This document shows, one piece after another, positions 46,459-57,986 of a stretch of 64,000 bases of DNA. Below the pieces are notes generated by a model. It did not search any database. It was not told where the DNA came from and was given only the letters and a program-made list of their open reading frames with translations. Both the position numbers and the translations under genes were made by a program. The first letter of the stretch is position 1. Each line of letters starts with the position of its first letter. The DNA comes from Cutaneotrichosporon cavernicola (lineage: Eukaryota; Basidiomycota; Tremellomycetes; Trichosporonales; Trichosporonaceae): positions 2,666,001-2,730,000 of the forward strand of contig NC_083397.1 of assembly GCF_030864355.1 (NCBI RefSeq). Reading direction: 5' to 3'.

Positions 46459-48262
46459 CTAGTCACCTGCGACCGCGCCTTCGGCAACCTTGCCGCCATC
46501 GTCTATGATCTCCAGGTCAGGGATGAACAGCGATGCCACAAACACGGCCACCGCTCCCGCGAGGTCGAATAGGAACGTGTTTCGCAATGCAGCGCCGTAC
46601 GCTGCCACAGCGAGCGCGCCCCCCGGCGCAGGAAATCGGTTGATGGTCTTCGACACACTTCGGAGGGCATCGATAAGCTGAGGCGTGAGCCACAGACGCG
46701 AGTGAGGCACCTTGGGATCTGAGAAGCGTTTGCGGAGTTCAGCCGCAATGGAGGCCTGGAACGCAGCGCCTGACACGCCGACGCCGAACACCTGTCCAAG
46801 CGAACGGAAGACGAACACAAAGCCGGTGGCGACGGCGATCTGGGATTCTGAGGTGAGCAAAGGGTGCTTGGCCGGTCGATACGACTCACTCGGCACCGTG
46901 TTCAGCATCCCAACTAGCGACAGTGGGTCTCAGCACCACGTACTCAGCGTGAGCGTCAACAGGCTGCTAAACCCGGCGCCCATATAGGCACGACTGCGAG
47001 CCATCGCACCGCCGCTCCCGACTCCAGTCCCCATCCCGAGAGGAGGGCCATGGCGACGACCGGCCCCGGCGCAGCACGTTACAGTGAGCCACTTATACCG
47101 CCGCGTCCGCTTGACGAGGTAGCCCATGATCGGGGCGGAGAGGGTCATGGCGGCGCTGTTCGGGAGGATGTGTGCGCCCGCGCGGGAGAGCGACTCGTCG
47201 AAGACGATTTCGAAAACCATGCTAGGGTCAGAACTCGAGGATGATGCTCACGGAAGGTGGTACAGCATGTTGAAGTTTACGATCGCGATCACTCCTGCTA
47301 TGATGCCGACGCAGAGAGCTGTGCGTTGTCGTGGGAGGGTGAGGGAGAGCACTGGCCTTCGAACAAGACGGGGCTCAACGACGATGAATGCCACGAAGAA
47401 TGTCACGCTCGCCACGAGGGCTGTGAGGCCAGTTATGTCATGGCGCATAGGAATGACCGCGCTGCTCCTTTGGAGGACGTGGAGCCGGGAACCGGTGGAG
47501 AGGTAAGAGTTGCGCTGCCAGCGAGGTCGATTTCGGCGAGGGTGTCGGCGCTGTATCGCCTCTCCTGGTCTTGTGGTATTGTGAGGCGGCCAAGGACGAT
47601 ACAAGCGACTGCGACGGGAATTTGGGCGTAGAATGCAGCCCGCTATCCCCAGGCCTGGGTGAGCCATCCGCCGATGGGGCCGCCGAGCCCATTCCCGCGA
47701 CGAATACGGCAAAGCCTAGGCCTTGGTAGAAACCCCGGTCCTGGGGAGGTAATGACTCGGAGAGGACAATGGACGCGATGGTACTCGCGCCACCGCCGCC
47801 GATGCCCGCCAAGAACCGGGCCACTGTGAGGCCTGTGAATGACGGGGCGAGGCCGCAGGCTAGCGTTCCGAGGTTGAAGAGGGATGCGGCTTGGAGTTGG
47901 GCTGTGCGTCGGCCGATTGCGTCCGAGAGACGCGCGTACAGCGGCGTGAATGTTACGTTGGACCAGAGGTAGGATGTACCGATCCAGGATTCGCAGTCAA
48001 ACGCACCAAACTCGAAGGCAATGGTCGGCACACAGGTCGCTACGACTGAGGCTAGCGAAGGAGGAGGAGGTTAACTGGTAAGATCGAGCATAGCTAGGAA
48101 GGAGGTGAGCATGGTCGCCGCGACCAGGAGGCGGCGGCGGGCCGGCGACGGGCCCTCCGGGTAGATTAGGGGCGTGCGCTCGCTGCTCATCGCTGTCGTC
48201 GGCTTTGGTGATGGTGTGCGAGTTTGGGGGAGAGGGGTGTTTGGCGGTGCCCGGGTTGGCAT
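46459..48262 (-). pseudogene. MFS transporter (DHA2/vacuolar basic amino acid type), decayed
   Basis: The N-terminal part is sound: MSSERTPLIYPEG at 48190 (or an in-frame ATG at 48262), TM1 ending LDLT-IVATCVPTIAFEFGAF across a 30-nt intron, then SYLWSNVTFTPLYARLSDAI GRR with the MFS loop motif, and RFLAGIGGGGASTIASIV. A frameshift then falls near 47686-47694. The conserved continuation GGPIGGWLTQAWG is in another frame and stops at TAG (47645-47643), where a Trp is usual. More frame changes are needed near 47500, 47070 and 46985 to follow the family. The C-terminal third (HLPMVFEIVFDESLSRAGAH, TVPKSQIAVATGFVFVF) still splices properly. Several independent lesions indicate a pseudogene; assembly error could explain single shifts but hardly all. 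Confidence 0.8.
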
Positions 48263-49633
48263 TCTGGTTTCCACCGGCTGGGTGGCCCAAGATTGCGCGG
48301 ATGGCGGGTTCGGACACGTCTGTCTCCGTACGTGAGTGAGTAACAGTTAACACAGATAGTGGGCGACGTCGTCGACTATGTACTGTTCAACCATGTGAGT
48401 CCAGGTCATCAGCAAGCGAACACAACGTCAGGCTAGGCGAGCAGGGCGTAAGATTGGGCGTGGGAGACCGAAATGAGTTCAGCCATTAGCGAGGACGACG
48501 TCCTATCAGCTGCCACCTTCGCACTGGGCCATTGCGAGATGCCAAGGGTGTGCTGTGATACTCGCTGCCATCTTTGAATACCCAGTGTGAACCTGGAAGA
48601 CTCGCAGAGAGTGGATCCATACTCGTGGCGCTAGGTAGTCGACAGGCCGACATCGGGTCGACAACGGGAAGAGCTGTTCGTACTAATGCGAGCAGGAGTT
48701 ATACATCCTCGAGGCCCCCAGACCGCGTGGGAGAGGCCCCTCCACCCTGCCCACTCCTCCGGTCAGCTCAACTTCTTGGCCACAAACGCGCCTTTGTGCC
48801 TAGCCCGTAATGTTCCACTCCGCCATACCACCTCAGATTATGTCGCAGTACTGGTTCGAGGGGCTACTGATGCCCACTCATACCACAACTGAACTCGCGT
48901 TTGGACTTTTCCCGCTGTTTATGCAACACGGGAACGGGAACGGCAGTTTCCTCCGACATTACAGCAGGTGCCTTGGAGCCTCCCGCTCCGCTAGCCGAGA
49001 GCTTGTCGTACAAGCGATGTTCTGCCGCGTGCCGTGCCGCGGTGCCTGCGTCGTACATCGTACGTCGTACGTTCGCGTCATGGAATGGTTAATTGAGAGT
49101 GGAGAATCGGGCGCGTCATGGCTTTGAGATCAGGGCTGATATACCTGCCATGATGTGCGTGGTCTGGTGTATCCGGATAAACCGGAGAACGCGGACCGTC
49201 GAGGACGGTGCGAAGATGATTTGCGTTTTGGATTGCTGCGAGTCGCTGGTTAATGATCGCTGATCTGATCAGCCAAACTGTTGATCGCACGGGCCAGCGG
49301 TGGGACCAGAGCGTTATGGATCGCTTGGATTGGCGGATTGGCGGATTGGCGGGGCATAGACCGCGGTGCCAGCGTACTGCCCAGTTGAGAAATAGCCAGC
49401 TATGGGCGCTGTTGGTATGGTCTTTAGCAGTAAGCACATACAAACGCCTCAGTCTCAGTATCAGTCACTCTCATCTTGTCAGTCGACAGCCTCAACATTG
49501 AAACTAATATAGCAACATTCATGCGCCGGAAATCGCTCTGGCTCCAGGCCATATTACAGTCTCTACCACCAGGGAGGGATTACAGGGCACCAGGCCCACG
49601 ACATCTACAGAGTCCAGCTCAGCTGCACGGCAG
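48263..49633. other. Intergenic region, MFS pseudogene to expansin-like gene
   Basis: 1.37 kb with no supported gene. A short CGTAC-rich direct repeat lies near 49050-49073. Confidence 0.5.
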
Positions 49634-50724
49634 CTACTGGCAGATGGCGGATCCAGAGACGGAGAACGAGCACTCGGCGGCGCACGACGCAATCGTCTCC
49701 CACGCGTTGCCCTGAGTCTGTCTGTTGCAGATCTGGAGGCTAAGGCCATCGCAGCGCCACTTGCCGTACTTGCAGGTGTCGGGGACAGGGGCGGGGGCAG
49801 CCTTGGCGACGTCACCGACGGGGATGGGCGCGGCGGAGGGAGATGGGGAAGAAGAAGGCTGCTCAGCAGCGGGAGAGACGACGGCGAGATTGCCGCCGAC
49901 GGGAGTGTCCTGCGCAGCAGGAGTGGAGTGGTTGGGCTTGTTGGCCTCGGCAGACGATACGGACACGGACTCAGCCGAAGAAGCAGGAGAGGAGGCCGGG
50001 GCCGGCTCGGCGACAGGGGCAGGCGAAGTGGCCAGAGTGGGCGACGAGGCAGGAGCAGGCGTGGACGAGGAAGAAGGCTGTTGGGGAGCCGGGGCATCGT
50101 TGCCGCCAGCAGGGTTGTAGACCGAAGCGCCCTTGGCCGAGCCACGAGGAGCGTCACCAAGAGTGGCGCTGAGGTCGTTGTCGATAACCTTGACGGAGAA
50201 ACCTTCAGGGTTGTTGCCGCACTTGCCGCCCGAGAGCTGGGTGAAAGCGAGAGCCGAGACGTCAATAATGCTGGCCGTAGTGCAAGCAGCGCAGCCATCC
50301 ATGAGGACGAAGGGTCCCTCGTCGAGGACGATCTGCTTGCCGTCGGGGCCAAAGATCTGGACCTCCTTGCCGCACCAGTACTCAACGTCGTTGGCGACCA
50401 TGTTGGCGTTCATAGCGACGATGCGGTTTGAGTTGTACTGGCGGAGAGTCTTAGCCTCGGACTGGAGGTTGGACGTGCACTTGGGGTAGCCGTCGTTGAT
50501 GCCCGAAGTGTCGGCCCAACGCGAGGGGAAGGGACCGCCGTTGGCGGCACCGCAGACGTCACCATCGTTGACGCCATAGTAACTGGGATGTCAGCGGGGT
50601 CAAAGGATAGGGTTGGAGGTCCGTGCCACACTCACACAGTCGCACGATAGCCGGAGCCCTCAAAGAGGACCTTCTGGGCGCTGGCGATGGCCGAGAGCGC
50701 GAGGAGAGCAGTGGTGAAGAACAT
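49634..50724 (-). CDS. Secreted expansin-like (double-psi beta-barrel) protein with a Ser/Pro linker and Cys-rich tail, 345 aa
   Basis: Two exons: 50724-50636 and 50582-49634. A signal peptide is clear (MFFTTALLALSAIASAQ). The barrel follows: FEGSGYRATVYYGVNDGDVC, GAANGGPF, YPKCTSNLQ, NANMVANDVEYWCGKEVQIF, and VLMDGCAACTTASIIDVSAL with FTQLSGGKCG. This is the RlpA/expansin-like fold of fungal cell-wall-associated loosenin-type proteins. A long low-complexity linker (about 130 residues of Ser, Pro, Ala) leads to DTCKYGKWRCDGLSLQICNR and IASCAAECSFSVSGSAICQ, a small disulfide-rich module that may bind polysaccharide. The family lacks hydrolytic activity. It is extracellular, and the linker is likely O-glycosylated (inference). 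Confidence 0.85.
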
Positions 50725-53335
50725 CGCTAGCGATATGTTTTCGGTTTTTTTGGTGTTGAGAGTAATGGTGCGCGAGGCGCGAAGGAAGCAGTTGGAGAGA
50801 GAGAGTGTGAGTGCTCGTGGAGCTGGGTGGGTTGAGACTGGCTCGAGGTTGTGGGTTGTAGAACTGGTGGGGTAAAGAGTAATGACGCGCAGCGACAAGG
50901 GCTCTTATAGACGAGACAGAGAGGGATGGGATGGTGAGGAAAGAGTGAGGTTAGTGAGGGATGAGAGTAAAGGAAGAGAGGAAGACAAGAGAATGGAAAT
51001 GGGGTGGTCGGAGCTGAATGGGTGCGAGCTTGAGCTTTGGTGCCCCATTCAACTCCAAGACCTATAGATAATTCAATATTCAGATCCAACCGACACATAC
51101 AAACATTCAAACAGAAACATACAGTACAATATTGTGGCGGATAAAGAACAGGCACCTCATGCTAATGACCCGCACATGACGACCCTCATTCTAATCAGTA
51201 ACAGGCACCCCAGTTCCTTACAATTCCTCCCCGAAACAAACATTCAGGCAAAAAGGCAGAGACAAATTCTACTGAACAAGGCCTTGTCTTGGTAGCTTAA
51301 ACCCTGTTGAAAGCGGCAGTGTCTCTCACCCCCCTGGCCCCGAACTAACCGGAGGAAATCCATACACCATGAGCCCTTGGTCCTCTTACCCAAGACCGCG
51401 ATTATCAGGGAAATAGAGGGCCCCGAAAGGCACTCGCCGACGCCCCCGACGCGTGGATATCCTTGCCGGTGCCCTGTCGACCCCCTGTCAATCTCAATCT
51501 GCCAATCATGCTGATCTTTCTCTAGGCCTGGGCTGATCCACAAACACTAGGGGGAGGCAGATCCGCTCAGACATTAGGATACAGATTCTTTGTTAGTTTA
51601 CTGTTCAATATCATAGCGCATGTCTTGACTGCCATGGTAACGATCCGAGCTGAATGTAACACGACGACGGGACTCGCTTCTACTCGCTTCCGCTTGGAGC
51701 GCAGATGTGCGTGCATCACGCATGTGCACGTATTCAACTCAGCCAGTGAGACGACCACTCCACAACGCCACAAATTTGAACGGCCCCAGAACTAGCCGAT
51801 ACGGTGATACCAGACCTTGTGGCGCGTATCAATGTTCCGAGGGCTAGCAGCCTCGTCATCTTCACTCATGCATTCCAGCCACCATAACATTTACAGAGCA
51901 ACCCCAGAACGAGACCTCTCCGCCAAGCCGGTCAACAGCTTGGCTTCAATTCCTGGCCCTGAAAGCGCGAATCCAGCATTCCCGAATACAACACGTGGCG
52001 CCCTAAATTTCTTAACACCCCGGATCGTTGGGTTTGGCCGCTATTCTCAGCTTTCTCAGCCGTGTTTGGCTCAAAATTGATGTGGGCATAGCCAGACACA
52101 CGAGGGATTTGCGGATGTACAGACTGTCCCACAATATAATTGCGTCATCTGAGCATAGATAGCACAGAAGCTTTGCGCTATCAAGCTTTCGGAACTCCGT
52201 TGAACTTTTTCCGCGTCGCCAGTGACCTCTCTACGACCACCTACTCTAGTGGCGCGTGGCTGAAAGCCCATGAACGCACAGCCAAAGAGACAATTCCGAG
52301 GACACGGCCATAGCCGATCGCCGACCTGGATATGTGGAATACCATTGATATCGTGAGGCGTGAGATAGTGTCAGAACCGCCATGCTCGCCGCGCTTCTCA
52401 GACTGCAACCATAGCCAGATCGGGGCCCTGGCTATCAAACACCGCGTGCTCACCGACACGCTCTCACAGACCCACCAAGCGTTAATGCAGAAAGAGGGCT
52501 CTCCGACTCATAGCCGCGGTTAACATTGGGGGCCCAACCTTTGCGGGCGAGCAGGCCCCACTCGCCTCCTCACAACACAGCACAACTCGCATAGACCGCT
52601 CACAGCACTGCTCACATGGAATGTTCACAGTTGGAAGGTTCACAGTCACTGCTACTCGCTCTCACCGCCACTCTCGCACACCGGGTAATGCATCGAGTCG
52701 AATGTTTCCAACGCCTACAACATGTCTTGGGCTGTGAACGCTAGTTGCCCGCACAAGCCTTCCTCTTGGCGAAGACCACCCTATCCATCCATGGTAGCTA
52801 TCCCCTCCAATCTTTACCGACTCGAGTGATCACAGCCGCGGTAATGCAGCGTTCTCGTAATTGCGGTAAGACAGGTTTGTATTGAACAGACTAACATTGA
52901 GCACCCTAATCTATCTTGTTCCAGGCGCCCGGAGTTTGGATAATACGGGCTGACAGTCGAACACACTAAGAAAACTGTTCCGGACCCAGTCGATTCATTC
53001 TTCAAGTTGGTGTCATCTCCGACGTTGATCCGGCGGCCGACGCGGCGGAGCCCTCGGAGGTTTGCACGTCCGGTGCCGTGGCGGTTCTGCAGTTCACCCA
53101 AGTTCACCCTGCGATTCGGCGTGCCCTCGATTCTGCATCCCTCCCATCTTTCGCGCGCTTACTCCAGTCGCTATCTCCGGGTGCCCGCATCTTTACCGCA
53201 GCAATGGGGGATGTCGCTCTACGCGCAGCGGAGCCAATTGCTGAGACAGCACCAAAACCAACCAGTTCCGGCCCAGGCACATCCTCCACTCAAATCTTTT
53301 CGACAAGATAACACCCTCTACATTCAGGAATTTCC
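50725..53335. other. Gene-poor region upstream of the expansin-like gene
   Basis: 2.6 kb. The first 350 bp is the leader/promoter of the expansin-like gene. Beyond that, only short chance frames are found. Confidence 0.5.
50904..50909 (-). promoter_or_regulatory. Candidate TATA element of the expansin-like gene
   Basis: TATAAG on the minus strand, about 180 bp before the start codon, in a CT-rich leader. Confidence 0.3.
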
Positions 53336-53433
53336 ACACCGTTGGTGAAACGGTATCATGCGTCGTTGCCATTCAATCAGAAGTCAGCTTCTGGATAGTC
53401 GACGCGGCAGGGGTTCGACTCCCTTACGGTGTA
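53336..53433 (+). tRNA. tRNA-Gly(GCC) with a 27-nt intron
   Basis: Acceptor ACACCGT pairs perfectly with ACGGTGT. Anticodon stem CGTCG/CGACG closes loop TTGCCA-intron-T (anticodon GCC). T arm is AGGGG-TTCGACT-CCCTT, with discriminator A. The intron is 53372-53398. A T5 terminator starts at 53434. Confidence 0.93.
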
Positions 53434-55052
53434 TTTTTCTTGCCTCACTGCTGTCCTGATGTGGCGATGGCCACCGGCTGTCCGCTCAACAGGTGAACAG
53501 GCTTTTGTTTTGCCGAGCAGCGCACAGTAGGATGGGTCCTCGCCTAGTCAGGATGTGCTGGAAGACGGGGCCTAAAGGACAGGCCCTTATGCGCCAGACT
53601 AGGACTGTGAACATCATCTAGTCAGATCAGCAGCAGCCTCGCCACGCGTGTCGTCGTCTACCCCCTGGTTCTTTTGCAAGATGACCATCAAAGATCTCTA
53701 CCTCACTGACACAACGCACACGGACCCGAGAGGAAGGCCTGGTGTCAGAACGAGCGGCCATGACGCAGATCATGCGTGCATCGTCACGTAACTGAAGAGA
53801 GTTGAAGCTGAGGTCAAGCTCAGCGGGACGGTAAGGAGATCTCGATCGAGGGCCGAGACTTAAATAAGAAGATTGCCAGGATCAAACGCGCCTGGCTGTG
53901 AAGCAATGCGAGTTAAAAGGCATGGGATGTAAAGTGAATAGTGCAGTTGAAATAATGCATCACAGGTACTACGCTCCATGTCGTATCAGGACTATGTCCA
54001 TCGTCACGGACCAGGAATGCGGCCACTACCGCTGCTGGTTCTGCCTGAATACGGCATCAACACATAAGAATCTTCTTACGGGCCTTCCATAGTAAACTCG
54101 GAGCAGGGCGCCGAGTTCTCGACCGACAGCTGACAGTTCCAACGGAACGCCAGAGGAATAGTATAGCGACGGTTGTAAGGAAACAAGTAAGTGCGCCTTC
54201 AGACATCGAATGGTTCCCGCCGGGTACAATGCCGTCACATGTAAGTCAACAAAACCACACAGAATGTGCAGGTCCGCTGTCTATGGACGGAACAGCTTAA
54301 ACACTCTCGCGGATGGGGTTATGACCGTCTGCCCGCCCTTTCCGAATCGCCACCCCACCACCAACAACTTGAGGCGGCTCTGCCACCTACGGTATCTATC
54401 CCATGTCTTGGGGTCGGAACCGTTTACATCTTTGGAGCCCAAGCACAGAGAAAGGCGAGGCGAGTTATCGTTCCAGCCCACTGGGGCACGGACAGCTTCA
54501 ACCACAATAATATGTATTCTTGCAACCCTGGTTATGCGGGAGTGGCTGAGTTGTCTACTCAAGCTATGAGATATCGCCTGCGCGGATGTGTGTGACCAAG
54601 TGAATAGATACCCCACCGCAGCAGTACCGGTGGCAATTCCGTTCGAGCAACGTCGCGCTCTCGGGTTGTAGAGGGAGGTACACACGTTCCCCAGCGCTCG
54701 GGTAGTCGCGACCCACGTCGAGCGGCTCCTCCGAAGAGCCCTAGGATGCCAGCACACGAGGGCATCGCTCATCGGGCCTCACAATTTGAAAACCCAACAC
54801 CATCTATCCTGCGCATGCTCTAACCATTGTATAGGCTCATTTCCGATCTCTATTACCATTCGCATTCTGGGTATTCGTTACAGATTTCTTCCTACTTAAG
54901 TATCTATGTTCACCACACACTGAAGACTTCATGTATTGCGTGGTGATATTTAGAGACCTCTTGGGCAAGTTAGAGCCTTTGGAGCCTCTCACAGTCACAG
55001 AACCATCATATGTCTGGCATCTACAGAAACCGAGGAATCTCTAAAATATCAA
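53434..55052. other. Gene-poor region between two tRNA genes
   Basis: 1.6 kb without a supported gene. No retroelement protein frame or obvious long terminal repeat can be read by eye, though tRNA flanks are typical insertion sites. Confidence 0.45.
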
Positions 55053-55142
55053 GGTCGCGTGGCGAAATGGCATCGCGTCTGACTACGATTACTTAGTAAG
55101 TTCGTCATCAGGAGATCGCGGGTTCGACCCCCGTCGTGACCT
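55053..55142 (+). tRNA. tRNA-Arg(ACG) with an 18-nt intron
   Basis: Acceptor GGTCGCG pairs with CGTGACC. Anticodon stem TCTGA/TCAGG closes loop CTACGA-intron-A (anticodon ACG). T arm is GCGGG-TTCGACC-CCCGT. The intron is 55089-55106. The base at position 73 is T, unusual for Arg tRNA. TTTT follows at about 55147. Confidence 0.92.
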
Positions 55143-57986
55143 AGTGCTTTTGCATCTGCAGGTGTTCACCTTTTGGTTTAGGTTTAGGTCTGCACTACAC
55201 AAGGAAGTGGAGGTGGATGAGGTCGTGCCTGGGTATTTACCCCCGCTATCGCGTTTTCGACGGAGATGGGCCTTGTTCGGTGGCTGGCTGTATCATCCCT
55301 GCAGTTCAAACTCGGCGATTGCAGTCAGGAGAACATGACGCCGATAGCCTGTGCGCGGCTGGCGCCAAAGAAGGCTGCTGGATCGAATCTGGCGTCCCGC
55401 TGATGGTGGCGTGGTCAATTCGTGGCTGTCCTATGACGTCAGGCTGTGGTTGTCTTCATCCCAAACTTGTAGATTTGAACCTCACGTTCCATCGTTCACG
55501 TTCCGACTTTGTGCAGGAAGGACACGGCCACTGGTAAACTGATATAGAGTAGCGAGTTCTGGAGCGTGCGTTCATCTGCGGGGGCCATGCTGAGGAGCAG
55601 AAGCGTAATGAAGGCGCAAAAGCAGGCCGCCTTAACAAACGATGATGGGAAGGCCAAGAGCCAAGCCTTTGCAGGGCCTACCTGGCAACATACACGGCAT
55701 GCTTGGCGTCAAGCACGGCGCCCGTACTAGGCCGCTTGACACATGAACTCGGCTCGACCGTGTTCAGAGTTGGGGGGGCCGCTCTACGATGATTCGAACT
55801 GGGACGATGCTGACCAAGTGATGGATGTTACTCGCTGACGGGACCAACTCTCCGTTTGCCGCTTGGCTCTTTCTCTGCCAACATGTCATAGGCGGCCTGC
55901 AGGCGCGCACTGCTCTCCGACCACCGTTGCTGGGTAGTCACACTGCGGCTCACCGGACAGGCCGCCTCAGAACACGCCGTGCGCGTGGTGACTACCGCGG
56001 GGTGCAGCGTGGAATGGTGCGCATATTGCCGCCAGATATGGCGGAGTATCGGAGGGCAAGCGGCGCCGATGTGCATCATGGCAACAGCATGGCTTAGCGT
56101 GGGTGCGCTAAATCTGTATCTATGAGATCTGCGCACGGGCCACCATGCACGGTGCTCGCCCGATTGAGACAGCGCCCCGCGATCGAAGTGGCCCTGGACA
56201 CTGTGCGTGGGCGTGAGTAACGCTCCACAACCTGAGTCTTTTTTTGTTGTTGATGAGAATGCGACGCGTATGTGTCGTGGATGATGACTGATGGAGTTTG
56301 TTTCTGGGGTATGCAGTGTGAATAAAGATGTCGACGCGCGATCATGAAGCATGGCCACCGGGGATGAAGTGGGAGGCCTGGGGGTGGTATCACCCAATGG
56401 GGCAGCCATTTCAGCCTCACACCTCTAAACCCCACCCCACCCCACCCATGGGGATTAGCGATCGAGACTTGAGTGAGTGTCGCCTTGTTCCTTTGAGTCG
56501 TCAGCTGGCCACTGGCTTAGGATAGGACTATTTCTACCTCGAGGCTGTTCTGTCGAGGCTGGTCTATGGCGATGCAGATGCAATTGGATCTCTTGAGACT
56601 GTTCGGTTGATTGTTGATAGCGCTGTAGATGGCGTGGCCATATATGCAAGCTGTGATCTGGAGAAACAATGCTGAGGGGGTGCGTGGCATGATCGAGAGC
56701 CCACCGTGCCTAATGCAAGCAGAGTAATGGGTATTGGGGAGTAATGGGAGGGATTAGAAAATGGTTCCGCGTTTTAATTAGGGCAGGTAGGGGCCTATAG
56801 GGGCATATACTGTAGGAGGATGCGCCCTAGATTGCAGGCCCCCGATAGAGTGGATGCGGCCCCCATTTGGTTCTAGGCCCAAGGCTTACTTCTTGTTCTC
56901 ACTCAACTGTATGGAGAGATGGGATACAGCTTCAGAGGCTGGGGCCCTGGACATGCCCTGGGTATCATTGCACCATAATCTTCCCCTCTGCTCTTTTACC
57001 CTCACTCTGACTCTCTCAGCCACCTTCCTCCCCGGCACACCTTGAGCTCCTCCATTCTGCTTGCCACCAAGCCAACCAACCATTCACACATACAATCACC
57101 CCACCATAATCATAGAGAGCGTGCACCTCCCTGCACACACTCGTGCTCCCCACTCCACACTCCACACACTATACCACCTTGCACCAACCATCAATTCACC
57201 ACCATCCACCATCCATCACTCTTTCATCACCTACTCCTTCACCTTCATCATCCTTTTTATTGTTCCATTCCTTTGATCCTTTGATCCTTTAACAACTACA
57301 GTGTTCCGACCCTCCTCCCCTTACCTCGCCCACTCGCCCGTGCGCCCAGTTGTTGCCCCGACTTGATTACAAGTGATCGGGGCATTGCATTTCCCACCTT
57401 CCCGACCTCCCACCCCCCACTCGCGTCCACCGCACACACACACAAACTTCAAACACAACCCGATTCCTTCCTCGTCTCACCTCGACCTTCCTAACATCGT
57501 TTGACCCCTTTCATACGCCCTTCACTTTGCACCTACCGACTCATCCCCTTCATCCCCTTTGCCCTAGTCACTCTCATCTTCTTGGGTGAGTCATCCATCA
57601 ACCATCTTTGCTCGCATTCCCAACTTGCCATTCCCCCCTCTCTCGCACTCAAAACTCTTCCACGACCCGCCACCTTAACCAACCACCACAGCCTCCATCC
57701 ACATCACCATCCTTTCCTTCCATCACCTCGGTACTAGACGCCAGCCATTCAGAGCCGGCTACTCGCTATCCGCACTCAGCCGAGCCATCGCACCTGCTCT
57801 TTCTCCTTTCCTCCACGCCCCAACTGGAGCCTCCACTAACATCAAGACCTCCGATAGGCGTTCATTTATACATTTGAGCCAGCTTTCTCTCCGATTCCCG
57901 GCCGCTCGCACGCGTTGCTCGTCCCCCATTTCGCCGCGTTCTTGTCCGCATCGATCCACCTTTGGCACACCTTGAAATAGCCCAAC
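55143..57986. other. Gene-poor region and long CT/CA-rich leader of the G-alpha gene
   Basis: 2.8 kb. No gene is supported in 55143-57000. From about 57040 to 57986 the + strand is strongly C/T/A-rich with little G, as expected for a long 5' leader of the G-alpha gene. It contains many short upstream ATG frames, or possibly an unspliced leader intron. Confidence 0.5.

Noticed and set aside
48038..48075. A 24-nt intron in the MFS gene
   Set aside because: Using the next acceptor gives a 30-nt intron and the canonical LDLTIVAT sequence.
55780..55820. GATTCGAACT string suggesting another tRNA T-arm
   Set aside because: Flanking bases do not form a T stem or acceptor stem on either strand.
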